Positions 8,588 to 16,071 of a stretch of 64,000 bases of DNA are shown here, one piece after another. The DNA is taken from contig JACIYT010000007.1 in the NCBI GenBank assembly GCA_014359765.1, positions 56,994 to 120,993 of the forward strand, in the 5' to 3' direction. The notes beneath the pieces were generated by a model. It made no database searches and had not been told where the DNA came from. It saw nothing but the letters and a program-made list of their open reading frames with translations. The stretch's first letter is position 1, and the number at the start of each line of letters is the position of its first letter. Source of the DNA: Roseovarius sp. GTDB lineage: Bacteria > Pseudomonadota > Alphaproteobacteria > Rhodobacterales > Rhodobacteraceae. The translations under genes and the position numbers were made by a program.

Positions 8588-9516
8588 GGCCGCGCCAGCC
8601 GCGCGGTCAGCAGATCGAAAAACCCCTCCGCATCGATCGCGTGCAGCACCCGCGCATTGGCCGGCCGCCCCGTCACCCCCCACCAGTCCATCACCGTCAT
8701 GCCCATGGTCAGCTCCGATTGCGTCTCGATCATGACATTGACCGCGCGCCCGTCAAAGAGACCGGGCGCCAGCAGCCAGGCGATGGTGCAGGGATCATGG
8801 AGCGGCACGGCCTCGGGGCCGTGGCGCGCGCTCGTGTGGCCCGCGGGATCGGTGAGCGCGGCCACCACGCGCCCCATATCCGTGCGCGCGGCAGCAAAGG
8901 CAGCATGGCGCGCGGGCGTGACCAGCGCCCGGTGGGTCACGTCGAGCGGCACGATGGTGATGGCCGCCCCCGAGCGCAGCACGATATCGGCGGCCTGCGG
9001 ATCGACATGGATGTTGAATTCCGCAGCCGGGGTGACATTGCCCATCGCGCGATGCGCGCCCCCCATGAGCACGATCTCGCCGACTCGGGCGGCGATCTCG
9101 GGCGCGCGGAGCAGCGCGCTGGCGATATTGGTGAGCGGACCGAGCGCCACCAGCGTGACCGCGCCCGGCGCTGCCTGCCGCAGCGTGTCGATCAGGAAAT
9201 CGACCGCCGGGCGCGGATCGAGCGGCGCCGCGGGCGCAGGCAGCGCAACACCGCCGAGCCCGTCCTGCCCGTGGACATGCCCCGCCGTGACGAGCGCGCG
9301 CTCCAGCGGCCGGTCGCAGCCCGCCATCACCGGCGGGTCGCGCCGCCCGGCCAGATCACGGATACGCCGCGCATTGCGCGCCGTCTGCGCCAGCGGCACA
9401 TTGCCCGCGACGCAGGTCAGGCCCAGCACCTCGAGTTCGGGCGCGGCCAGTGCCAGCAGGATCGCCACGGCGTCATCCTTCCCCGGATCGGTGTCGATGA
9501 TGATCTGTCGCGCCAC
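8584..9516 (-). CDS. Inosine/uridine-preferring nucleoside hydrolase
   Basis: Cleaves the N-glycosidic bond of ribonucleosides to base and ribose for salvage. The calcium-binding signature IIIDTDPGKDDAVAIL is at residues 5-20, the GHVHGQDGLGG loop follows at about 80, and the acidic NIHVDPQAAD segment near 170 completes the metal site. I start it at GTG 9516, which has AGGAG nine bases upstream and gives 310 residues, the usual family length; the open frame continues upstream without similarity. Catalytic His cannot be assigned with certainty by eye. It overlaps the GNAT gene downstream. Confidence 0.9.
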   Translation of the reverse strand: MARQIIIDTDPGKDDAVAILLALAAPELEVLGLTCVAGNVPLAQTARNARRIRDLAGRRDPPVMAGCDRPLERALVTAGHVHGQDGLGGVALPAPAAPLDPRPAVDFLIDTLRQAAPGAVTLVALGPLTNIASALLRAPEIAARVGEIVLMGGAHRAMGNVTPAAEFNIHVDPQAADIVLRSGAAITIVPLDVTHRALVTPARHAAFAAARTDMGRVVAALTDPAGHTSARHGPEAVPLHDPCTIAWLLAPGLFDGRAVNVMIETQSELTMGMTVMDWWGVTGRPANARVLHAIDAEGFFDLLTARLARP

Positions 9517-9835
9517 GCGCCGCCGCTCCTCTGCGCCTCGGTCTGCCGTTGCCGCACCATGATGCGCGCCCGCCCGGATGTCCATCGCCGCCGCCGAATC
9601 ACGCGCGCCCGCCCGCCGCCTCCTTCCTCGCCGGCCCGCCAAACCGCCCCGCGCCCGCCCCTGCGCATGCCCCTGCGCCCGGTGCGACCCGGTGCGACAG
9701 GAAATGCGACAGGAAATTTTCCGCCTTTTCCGCGCGTTGTCACCAGCTTTCGGTTTGGGTTTCGCGCCATTGCCGCTATAGTCTCGCGAACATTGCCACC
9801 CGCCACGCCACGCCATGCCCCGAAGGAGCCGCCGA
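9517..9835. other. Divergent intergenic region upstream of ihfB
   Basis: The gap between the nucleoside hydrolase and ihfB starts holds two perfect tandem copies of the 12-mer TGCGACAGGAAA (9693-9704 and 9705-9716), preceded by a related GGTGCGACCC. A -10-like TATAGT is at 9777-9782, but the -35 candidate TTTGGG (9754-9759, 17-base spacer) is weak. A good AAGGAG (9822-9827) precedes ihfB. No gene is supported. Confidence 0.4.
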
Positions 9836-10117
9836 ATGATCCGGTCGGAACTGATCCAGAAGATCGCCGATGAAAACCCGCATCTCATCCATCGCGATGT
9901 TGAAAAGATCGTGAGCGCGATCTTCAACGAGATCACCGAGGCGCTCGCGCGCGGCGACCGGGTGGAGCTGCGCGGCTTCGGCGCCTTCTCGGTCAAGAAG
10001 CGCGACGCGCGCATCGGGCGCAACCCGCGCACCGGCGAGAGCGTCGAGGTCGAGGAAAAGCACGTCCCCTTCTTCAAGACCGGCAAGCTGCTGCGCGACC
10101 GGCTCAACGGGAATTGA
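9836..10117 (+). CDS. ihfB: Integration host factor subunit beta
   Basis: DNA-bending protein that pairs with IhfA to form the sequence-specific IHF heterodimer used in transcription, replication and recombination. The 93-residue protein starts [17 protein letters not shown], and the beta-ribbon arm that intercalates in the minor groove is seen as [12 protein letters not shown] with the intercalating Pro. The start is fixed by AAGGAG eight bases upstream. It is followed after 3 bases by the LapA-type gene and then trpF, an arrangement seen in related genomes. HU-beta is the alternative, but the arm sequence and early Ser-Glu-Leu favour IHF-beta. Confidence 0.93.
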   Translation: MIRSELIQKIADENPHLIHRDVEKIVSAIFNEITEALARGDRVELRGFGAFSVKKRDARIGRNPRTGESVEVEEKHVPFFKTGKLLRDRLNGN

Positions 10118-10120
10118 GCC

Positions 10121-10471
10121 ATGCGCTATATCCGATATGCCTCGATCGCCATTTTCGGCCTCGCGCTGGTGCTGATTGCGCTGGCCAATCGTCAGACCGT
10201 CACCCTCCGGGTGCTGCCGGACGAGCTGGCGGGCCTTGCCGCGCTCAACCCCACCTATGATCTGCCGCTCTTCGTGGTGATCTTTGGCGGGATCGCGCTT
10301 GGCCTCATCGTGGGCTTTGTCTGGGAATGGATCCGCGAGGCGGGCGAGCGCGCCGCCGCCGCGCGCCAGGCGCGCGAATTGGCCAGCCTGCGCGCCGAGG
10401 TCACGCGCCTGCGCGGCGAACGCGCCGGCAAGGGCGACGAGGTGCTCGCCCTCCTCGACAAGGCCGGCTGA
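10121..10471 (+). CDS. LapA family (DUF1049) inner membrane protein
   Basis: Small membrane protein of 116 residues with two transmembrane segments (about 8-24 and 45-64) and a cytoplasmic coiled-coil tail rich in Ala, Arg and Glu (70-105). The first segment ends in [12 protein letters not shown], the typical N-terminal signature of the LapA/DUF1049 family. In E. coli the relative LapA works with LapB in controlling LpxC and lipopolysaccharide synthesis; no lapB is present here, so this role is only a suggestion. It sits between ihfB and trpF with gaps of 3 and 8 bases. Confidence 0.85.
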   Translation: MRYIRYASIAIFGLALVLIALANRQTVTLRVLPDELAGLAALNPTYDLPLFVVIFGGIALGLIVGFVWEWIREAGERAAAARQARELASLRAEVTRLRGERAGKGDEVLALLDKAG

Positions 10472-10479
10472 CGCGCGCC

Positions 10480-11130
10480 ATGCCCGGGAATATCCGCGTC
10501 AAGATCTGCGGCCTGACCGAGGCCGCCCATGTCGCCGCCGCCGTCTCGGGCGGTGCGGCCTATCTCGGCTTTGTCTTCTTCCCGCCCTCGCCGCGCAACC
10601 TGAGCCATGCCGCGGCGCGCGCGCTGATGCTCGACGTGCCGCCGGGCGTGGCCAAGGTGGCGCTGACGGTGAATGCCGACGATGCAACGCTCGATGCGCT
10701 CTGCGCCGCGCTGCCGGTGGATTTCCTGCAACTTCACGGGGCCGAGACGCCCGACCGCGTGCGCGAGGTCCGCGCACGCTATGGCCTGCCGGTGATCAAG
10801 GCGATCGGCATCGCGTCGGCCGCCGATCTGCCGCTGATCGAGACCTACGGCGCGGTGGCCGATCAGCTGCTGGTGGACGCCAAGCCCCCCAGGGGCGCCA
10901 CCCGCCCCGGCGGCAATGCCGAACCCTTCGACTGGTCGCTGATCGCGGGGGTGGACTGGCCCTGCCCCTGGCTGCTGGCGGGCGGCCTCACCCCCGGGAA
11001 CGTGGCCGAGGCGGTGGCGCGCAGCGGCGCGCGGCAGGTCGATGTCTCCTCGGGCGTGGAATCCGCGCCGGGCGTCAAGGACCCGGCCCGCATCGCCGCC
11101 TTTCTCGCGGCGGCGCGGCAGGCCGGGTGA
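10480..11130 (+). CDS. trpF: Phosphoribosylanthranilate isomerase
   Basis: Converts phosphoribosylanthranilate to CdRP, the third step of tryptophan synthesis, in the cytoplasm. The (beta/alpha)8 protein of 216 residues starts [18 protein letters not shown], with the catalytic Cys in KICGL; QLHGAE near residue 88 and [13 protein letters not shown] near 165 with the phosphate loop are also visible, and the catalytic Asp appears in VDVSSGVE. I chose ATG 10480 over earlier in-frame codons because the conserved core starts there. trpB usually follows in Rhodobacterales but here the ilv region follows. Confidence 0.95.
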   Translation: MPGNIRVKICGLTEAAHVAAAVSGGAAYLGFVFFPPSPRNLSHAAARALMLDVPPGVAKVALTVNADDATLDALCAALPVDFLQLHGAETPDRVREVRARYGLPVIKAIGIASAADLPLIETYGAVADQLLVDAKPPRGATRPGGNAEPFDWSLIAGVDWPCPWLLAGGLTPGNVAEAVARSGARQVDVSSGVESAPGVKDPARIAAFLAAARQAG

Positions 11131-11204
11131 CGCTGCAGCGCCCGCCTCGCGCAACAAATGAAAAGAATTCCCGGAGCGCACGACATTTTATCCGCAAACC
11201 GCGC

Positions 11205-11233
11205 TTGACGCCCCTGCCCCCCCCTCCTAATGT
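11205..11233 (+). promoter_or_regulatory. Sigma-70 type promoter of the ilvIH leader
   Basis: TTGACG (11205-11210) and TAATGT (11228-11233) are separated by exactly 17 bases. Transcription would start near 11240, which places the leader peptide start 25 bases into the transcript. Matches are five of six for -35 and four of six for -10, the best promoter-like pair I found in the window. Confidence 0.65.
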
Positions 11234-11264
11234 CGCCGCCACGCAGCAAGGGAGTCGGCGGTCC

Positions 11265-11312
11265 ATGTCGGGGATTGTCCTTATCGTAGGTGAATGGCGC
11301 ATGGGCCGGTAA
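11265..11312 (+). CDS. ilvIH leader peptide
   Basis: Fifteen-codon open frame MSGIVLIVGEWRMGR with AAGGGA 11 bases upstream of the ATG. Five consecutive codons (4-8) specify Ile-Val-Leu-Ile-Val, all three branched-chain amino acids. It lies between the promoter and an intrinsic terminator directly upstream of acetolactate synthase, the standard place for an attenuator leader peptide. Ribosome stalling in codons 4-8 would leave bases 11296-11305 free to form the antiterminator; a ribosome reaching the stop codon would cover them. Confidence 0.8.
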   Translation: MSGIVLIVGEWRMGR

Positions 11313-11368
11313 CGGAAAGACCCTCTCGGTTCCCCATGCGCCCCCGCGATCCGACCGGGGGCTTTTTT
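11296..11368 (+). promoter_or_regulatory. Transcription attenuator with competing antiterminator and terminator
   Basis: GGCGCATGGG (11296-11305, within the last leader codons) is perfectly complementary to CCCATGCGCC (11333-11342), forming a 10-bp antiterminator. Its 3' arm shares bases 11340-11342 with the 5' arm of the terminator hairpin at 11340-11362, so only one can form. The arrangement explains derepression of ilvIH when charged Ile, Val or Leu tRNA is scarce. Structures were found by eye; folding energies were not computed. Confidence 0.75.
11340..11368 (+). terminator. Intrinsic terminator of the ilvIH attenuator
   Basis: Stem GCCCCCG (11340-11346) and CGGGGGC (11356-11362), 9-base loop, followed by six T residues (11363-11368). 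It ends 38 bases before the ilvI start codon. Confidence 0.85.
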
Positions 11369-11406
11369 ATGCGAAATGAAGTGACGTCATATACGGAGCA
11401 AGAGCG

Positions 11407-13161
11407 ATGACACGTCAGATGACCGGCGCGAAGATGGTGGTCCAGGCCCTCAGGGATCAGGGCGTGGACGTCGTATTCGGCTATCCGGGCGGCGCCGTGC
11501 TTCCGATCTATGACGAGATCTTTCAGCAAAACGACATCCGCCACATTCTCGTGCGCCACGAACAGGGCGCGGTCCACGCCGCCGAGGGCTATGCCCGCTC
11601 CACCGGCCGCCCCGGCGTGGTGCTCGTGACCTCGGGGCCGGGGGCGACCAATGCCGTGACCGGCCTCACCGACGCGCTGATGGACAGCATCCCGCTCGTG
11701 GTGCTCACCGGTCAGGTGCCCACCTTCATGATCGGCAACGACGCCTTTCAGGAGGCCGATACCGTGGGCATCACGCGGCCCTGCACCAAGCATAACTGGC
11801 TCGTGTCGGACACCAGGAACCTGTCGGACATCATCCATCAGGCGTTTCATGTCGCCACCTCGGGGCGGCCCGGCCCGGTGCTCATCGACATCCCCAAGGA
11901 CGTGCAATTCGCCTCTGCCGACTATACCCCGCCGCAAAAGGCGCGCGTCTCGCATTACCAGCCGCAGCGCAAGGGCGATATCGAGGCGATCACCGATCTG
12001 GTGGCGGCGATTGAGAAGGCGAAACGCCCGATCTTCTATACCGGCGGCGGCGTGATCAATTCCGGCCCCGCCGCGAGCCAGCTTCTGCGCGAACTGGTGG
12101 AGGCCACGGGCATTCCGATCACCTCGACGCTGATGGGCCTCGGGGCCTATCCCGCCTCCGGCAAGCACTGGCTGGGGATGCTGGGGATGCACGGCCTCTA
12201 CGAGGCCAACATGGCGATGCACGGCTGTGACCTCATGATCAATATCGGCGCGCGTTTCGATGACCGGATCACCGGGCGGCTCGATGCGTTCAGCCCCGAC
12301 AGCATCAAGGCGCATATCGACATCGACCCCTCCTCGATCAACAAGGTGGTCAAGACCGATATCCCCATCGTCGGCGACATCGCCCATGTGCTCGAGGACC
12401 TGCTCAAGATCTGGAAGGCGCGCGGGCGCAAGACCAACCGTGAAGCCATCGCCAGATGGTGGGAGCGCATCGAGGAATGGCGCAAGGTCGATTGCCTGAG
12501 CTTCAAGCAACAAGGCCCCACGATCAAGCCGCAATACGCGCTGTCGCGGCTCGAGGCGCTGACCAGGGGGCGCGACCGCTATATCTGCACCGAGGTGGGC
12601 CAGCACCAGATGTGGGCGGCGCAATATCTGGGCTTCGAGGACCCGAACCGCTGGATGACCTCGGGCGGCCTCGGCACCATGGGCTACGGCTTTCCGGCCT
12701 CCATCGGCGTGCAGATCGCCCATCCCGACGCGCTGGTGATCAACGTCGCGGGCGAGGCGTCGTGGCTCATGAACATGCAGGAAATGGGCACGGCGGTGCA
12801 ATACCGCCTGCCGGTCAAGCAGTTCATCCTCAACAACGAGCGCCTCGGCATGGTGCGCCAGTGGCAGGAATTGCTGCATGGCGAGCGCTATTCGTCGTCC
12901 TGGTCCGAGGCGCTGCCCGATTTCGTGAAACTGGCCGAGGCGTTCGGCGCCAAGGGCATCCTCTGCCGCGACCCCGCCGATCTCGATGACGCGATCATGG
13001 AGATGCTCGATCACGACGGGCCGGTGATCTTCGACTGCCTCGTGGAAAAGCACGAGAACTGCTTCCCGATGATCCCGTCGGGCGAGCCGCATAACAAGAT
13101 GCTGCTGGGCGAGGCATCGACCAGGGACGCCATCAAGGAAGGCGGCGCGGTGTTGGTGTGA
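11407..13161 (+). CDS. ilvI: Acetolactate synthase large (catalytic) subunit
   Basis: ThDP enzyme that condenses two pyruvates to acetolactate, or pyruvate with 2-ketobutyrate, the first common step of valine, leucine and isoleucine synthesis. The cofactor-activating Glu52 is in RHEQGAVHAAEGYARS. The ThDP-Mg motif reads GEASW at 449-453 with Asn456, rather than the GDGSF form of enterobacterial enzymes; I recall the GEAS form as standard in alphaproteobacterial enzymes. Length (584) is normal. It is controlled by the upstream attenuator and forms an operon with ilvH, 79 bases downstream. The catalytic subunit depends on the small subunit for full activity and valine feedback. Confidence 0.96.
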   Translation: MTRQMTGAKMVVQALRDQGVDVVFGYPGGAVLPIYDEIFQQNDIRHILVRHEQGAVHAAEGYARSTGRPGVVLVTSGPGATNAVTGLTDALMDSIPLVVLTGQVPTFMIGNDAFQEADTVGITRPCTKHNWLVSDTRNLSDIIHQAFHVATSGRPGPVLIDIPKDVQFASADYTPPQKARVSHYQPQRKGDIEAITDLVAAIEKAKRPIFYTGGGVINSGPAASQLLRELVEATGIPITSTLMGLGAYPASGKHWLGMLGMHGLYEANMAMHGCDLMINIGARFDDRITGRLDAFSPDSIKAHIDIDPSSINKVVKTDIPIVGDIAHVLEDLLKIWKARGRKTNREAIARWWERIEEWRKVDCLSFKQQGPTIKPQYALSRLEALTRGRDRYICTEVGQHQMWAAQYLGFEDPNRWMTSGGLGTMGYGFPASIGVQIAHPDALVINVAGEASWLMNMQEMGTAVQYRLPVKQFILNNERLGMVRQWQELLHGERYSSSWSEALPDFVKLAEAFGAKGILCRDPADLDDAIMEMLDHDGPVIFDCLVEKHENCFPMIPSGEPHNKMLLGEASTRDAIKEGGAVLV

Positions 13162-13164
13162 GCC

Positions 13165-13211
13165 CGTTTTCTTGAAAAGAAAACGTCCCGGAATTTTTTG
13201 AAAATTCCGGG
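13165..13211 (+). repeat. Two tandem hairpins in the ilvI-ilvH gap
   Basis: The 79-base gap holds two perfect hairpins in a row: CGTTTTCTT/AAGAAAACG (13165-13173 with 13177-13185, 3-base loop) and CCCGGAATTTT/AAAATTCCGGG (13187-13197 with 13201-13211, 3-base loop). They are much AT-richer than the flanking genes. Neither is followed by a T-run, so they are more likely RNA-stabilising or repeat elements than terminators. I believe similar pairs recur in Rhodobacterales intergenic regions, which would make this a dispersed palindromic repeat. Confidence 0.7.
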
Positions 13212-13240
13212 GCGACAAACGCATCAACAAGGAAAAAACG

Positions 13241-13801
13241 ATGTCCCCCCTGAAAATCAAGAAAGGCTCGTCCCGGCATTCGGCCTACAATCTGCGGCCG
13301 CAATTCTCGGATGAGCAGGAGCGCCATACGCTGGCGGTGATCGTCGATAACGAGCCCGGCGTGCTGGCGCGCGTCATCGGGCTCTTCTCCGGGCGCGGCT
13401 ACAATATCGAGAGCCTGACCGTGGCCGAGGTGGATCACACCGGCCATATGAGCCGCATCACCATCGTCACCACCGGCACGCCGCAGGTGATCGAGCAGAT
13501 CAAGGCGCAGCTTGGGCGCATCGTGCCGGTGCACGAGGTGCATGACCTGACCGTGGAAGGCCCGAGCGTCGAGCGTGAGCTTGCGCTGCTCAAGGTGGCG
13601 AGCGAGGGCGACAGGCGGGTCGAGGCGCTGCGGCTCGCGGATATCTTCCGTGCCAAGGTGGTGGACAGCACGCTGGGCAGTTTCACCTTCGAGATCACCG
13701 GCGCGCCGGAAAAGATCGACGCCTTCGCCGATCTGATGCGCCCGCTCGGCCTGAGAGAGATGGCGCGCACCGGTGTCGCGGCCATGTCGCGCGGGGCCTG
13801 A
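13241..13801 (+). CDS. ilvH: Acetolactate synthase small (regulatory) subunit
   Basis: Regulatory subunit that activates the catalytic subunit and mediates feedback inhibition by valine. An N-terminal ACT domain begins at about residue 29 (HTLAVIVDNEPGVLARVIG), with the effector loop NEPGVL at 37-42 and GRGYNIESL just after; a second ACT-like C-terminal domain (RELALLKV to MRPLGLREMARTG) completes the 186-residue protein, slightly longer than the 160-residue enteric form because of a basic N-terminal extension. Start ATG follows AAGGAAAA. Second gene of the ilvIH operon. Confidence 0.96.
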   Translation: MSPLKIKKGSSRHSAYNLRPQFSDEQERHTLAVIVDNEPGVLARVIGLFSGRGYNIESLTVAEVDHTGHMSRITIVTTGTPQVIEQIKAQLGRIVPVHEVHDLTVEGPSVERELALLKVASEGDRRVEALRLADIFRAKVVDSTLGSFTFEITGAPEKIDAFADLMRPLGLREMARTGVAAMSRGA

Positions 13802-13869
13802 ATGGCAGAGGGGCTTGACCCGCGCGCGCCCTGGCCCAGGTATGGGGCATGACCGCAGGAGGCCCGCAC

Positions 13870-15294
13870 GTGCCGCTCGCCATTCCCTTCGACAACAGCT
13901 ATGCCCGCCTGCCCGGCCCCTTCCATACCCGGCAGCGGGCGGCGCCGGTGCGCGCGCCGCGCCTCATCGCGTGGAACGCGGGGCTGGCAGAGGCGCTCGG
14001 CATCACGGGCGACGATGATGCGCAGACGCTGGCGCGGGTGTTTTCCGGCAACGATCTGCCCGAGGGCGCGGCGCCCCTGGCGCAGGTCTATGCCGGGCAT
14101 CAGTTCGGCGGCTTCTCGCCGCAGCTTGGCGACGGGCGCGCGCTGCTTCTGGGCGAAGTCGTGGACCGCGCAGGCCATCGCCGCGATATCCAGCTCAAGG
14201 GTTCGGGCCCCACGCCTTATTCCCGCATGGGCGACGGGCGCGCCTGGCTCGGCCCGGTGCTGCGCGAATACCTGGTCTCGGAGGCGATGCACGCCATGGG
14301 CATCCCCACCACCCGCGCGCTCGCCGCGGTGGCGACGGGGGAACAGGTCTGGCGCGAGGCGGGCGCGCTGCCCGGCGCGGTGCTGACGCGCGTCGCCTCA
14401 AGCCATATCCGCGTCGGCACCTTCCAGTATTTCGCCGCGCGGCGCGACCTGGCCAACCTGCGCGCGCTCTACGATTACACGGTGGCGCGGCATTACCCGC
14501 ATGTGGAAAATCCAGCGCATCTGCTGTCGGAGGTGATCGGGCGGCAGGCGCGGCTGGTGGCGCAATGGCTCTCGGTGGGGTTCATCCACGGGGTGATGAA
14601 TACCGACAACACCGCCATATCCGGCGAGACGATCGACTATGGCCCCTGCGCCTTCATGGATAGCTATCACCCGCAGACGGTCTATAGCTCGATCGACGCC
14701 CAGGGCCGCTATGCCTATGACAACCAGGCCAATGCGATCGTCTGGAACATGGCGCAATTCGCCTCCGCGCTGGTGCCGCTCATGCCCGAGGCGGACGCGG
14801 CGGTGGCGGAATTCACCGCGCTCGTCCATGCCATGCCGGACCGGATCGAGGCGGAATGGCGCACGGCCTTCGGCGCCAAGATCGGCATTGCGGACCCCAC
14901 CCCCGAAGACCTGGTGCTCGTCGGCGATCTGCTCGCGCGCATGGCCGAAGGGCGCGCGGACTTCACCAATACCTTTCGCGCGCTGGCGACGGGCGGGGCG
15001 CGCGATCAGTTCCGCGATCCCCTGGCCTTTGACAGCTGGGAGGCGGGCTGGCGCGCGCGGATCGCGCGCGAGGCCGATCCGCTCGCGGTGATGCGCGCGG
15101 CCAATCCCGTCGTCATTCCCCGCAATCACCGGGTGGAACAGGTGATCGCGGCGGCGGTCTCCGGCGATCTCGCGCCGTTCGAGCGGCTTCTCGCCGTGGT
15201 TTCGCGGCCTTTCGAGGATCTGCCCGACGCCGCCGATCTGCGCCGCCCGCCCCTGCCTTCGGAGGCCGTCTCGCGGACCTTCTGCGGCACCTGA
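13870..15294 (+). CDS. selO: Protein adenylyltransferase SelO (YdiU/UPF0061)
   Basis: Pseudokinase-fold enzyme that transfers AMP from ATP to Ser, Thr or Tyr of target proteins, linked to oxidative stress in E. coli. Motifs seen: AGHQFGGFSPQLGDGRA, LKGSGPTPYSRMGDGRA, and the metal-binding NTDN at 244-247 in HGVMNTDNTAISG. A Cys lies third from the C-terminus (FCGT). I prefer the GTG start at 13870 (474 residues) because AGGAGG ends seven bases upstream; an in-frame ATG at 13849 has no comparable site and its extra residues precede the conserved PLAIPFDNSYARLP. Single-gene unit after ilvH. Confidence 0.93.
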   Translation: MPLAIPFDNSYARLPGPFHTRQRAAPVRAPRLIAWNAGLAEALGITGDDDAQTLARVFSGNDLPEGAAPLAQVYAGHQFGGFSPQLGDGRALLLGEVVDRAGHRRDIQLKGSGPTPYSRMGDGRAWLGPVLREYLVSEAMHAMGIPTTRALAAVATGEQVWREAGALPGAVLTRVASSHIRVGTFQYFAARRDLANLRALYDYTVARHYPHVENPAHLLSEVIGRQARLVAQWLSVGFIHGVMNTDNTAISGETIDYGPCAFMDSYHPQTVYSSIDAQGRYAYDNQANAIVWNMAQFASALVPLMPEADAAVAEFTALVHAMPDRIEAEWRTAFGAKIGIADPTPEDLVLVGDLLARMAEGRADFTNTFRALATGGARDQFRDPLAFDSWEAGWRARIAREADPLAVMRAANPVVIPRNHRVEQVIAAAVSGDLAPFERLLAVVSRPFEDLPDAADLRRPPLPSEAVSRTFCGT

Positions 15295-15314
15295 GCGCGC
15301 GCAGGCGCGTTCAG

Positions 15315-15875
15315 TCAGGGAATGATGCGCGTGTATTTCATGCCTTCGAGCGAGATCCCCGCCATCAGCCCCGCCTGCCCGAAGATCACCGCCAGCACCG
15401 GGGCGTTCGCGGTCGTGGTCTCCGTGCGCAGGGTCTCGCCGCGGTCGCTGAACACATACTGGATATCGGCCCCCGCCGCCCAGCCCGAGGAGCGGCGGAA
15501 GTTGCGCAGCGCATCCTCGGTCATGAAGAACAGCACATGGGCGAATTGCTGCGCCCCGGCCTGAAGCCCGACACTGCCCTTTGTGGCAGAGTAGTAATCC
15601 ACCGTCACGTTGTTGATCCTGAGCGCCCCGCGCCCGAAGCCCCCGCCGACGATCAGCCCCGCCTGTGTGACCACCGGCATCACCAGCATCCCCGCCGCCT
15701 GATCGGCCAGATCGCGTGTGCCGGGGTAATTGGAATACATGTAATCCAGCGTGGCGTTGACCCGCGCGTCGATGCGCGCCGCCCCCTCGCTTCCGACCCC
15801 GTTGTTGCAGGCCGCCAGCGCCGGCGCGCTGACCAGCGCGCCAAGGGTGAAACCGCGTCTCGTGAGATTGCTCAT
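15315..15875 (-). CDS. SYLF/Ysc84-domain lipoprotein
   Basis: Secreted protein of 186 residues. The N-terminus has a twin-arginine-like TRRGFT followed by a hydrophobic stretch and the lipobox LAAC (Cys22), so export as a lipoprotein is likely. The rest is the SYLF domain, with GMLVMPVVTQAGLIVGGGFGRG and YYSATKGSVGLQAGAQ motifs; in eukaryotic relatives this domain binds lipids and actin, but in bacteria its role is unknown. It stands alone between convergent selO and a tandem-repeat region. Confidence 0.85.
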   Translation of the reverse strand: MSNLTRRGFTLGALVSAPALAACNNGVGSEGAARIDARVNATLDYMYSNYPGTRDLADQAAGMLVMPVVTQAGLIVGGGFGRGALRINNVTVDYYSATKGSVGLQAGAQQFAHVLFFMTEDALRNFRRSSGWAAGADIQYVFSDRGETLRTETTTANAPVLAVIFGQAGLMAGISLEGMKYTRIIP

Positions 15876-15900
15876 GTGCCTGCCCGCTCCTTGCCTCGGT

Positions 15901-15992
15901 CATTGCGGCCGTGTCCGGCCTGTGCCATTGCGGCCGTGTCCGGCCTGTGCCATTGCGGCCGTGTCCGGCCTGTGCGCGTTCCCGGCCTGTGC
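15901..15992. repeat. Tandem 25-bp repeat upstream of the SYLF lipoprotein gene
   Basis: Three exact copies of CATTGCGGCCGTGTCCGGCCTGTGC occupy 15901-15925, 15926-15950 and 15951-15975, followed by a decayed fourth copy ending CCCGGCCTGTGC. Units are contiguous without spacers, so it is a simple tandem repeat, not a CRISPR. The unit contains the palindrome GGCCGTGTCCGGCC-like core. It lies just upstream of the lipoprotein gene start, in the place of its promoter. Confidence 0.9.
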
Positions 15993-16071
15993 CGGCCGGC
16001 TTGCCCCAAGTATAGGGTCAGGGGCGGCGCCTGTCACCACGGATCGCGGATCTGCGCCGATCCCCGCCCCC

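Noticed and set aside
15901..15992. Repeat array considered as a CRISPR
   Set aside because: Units are contiguous with no spacers and only three copies; no cas gene is nearby.
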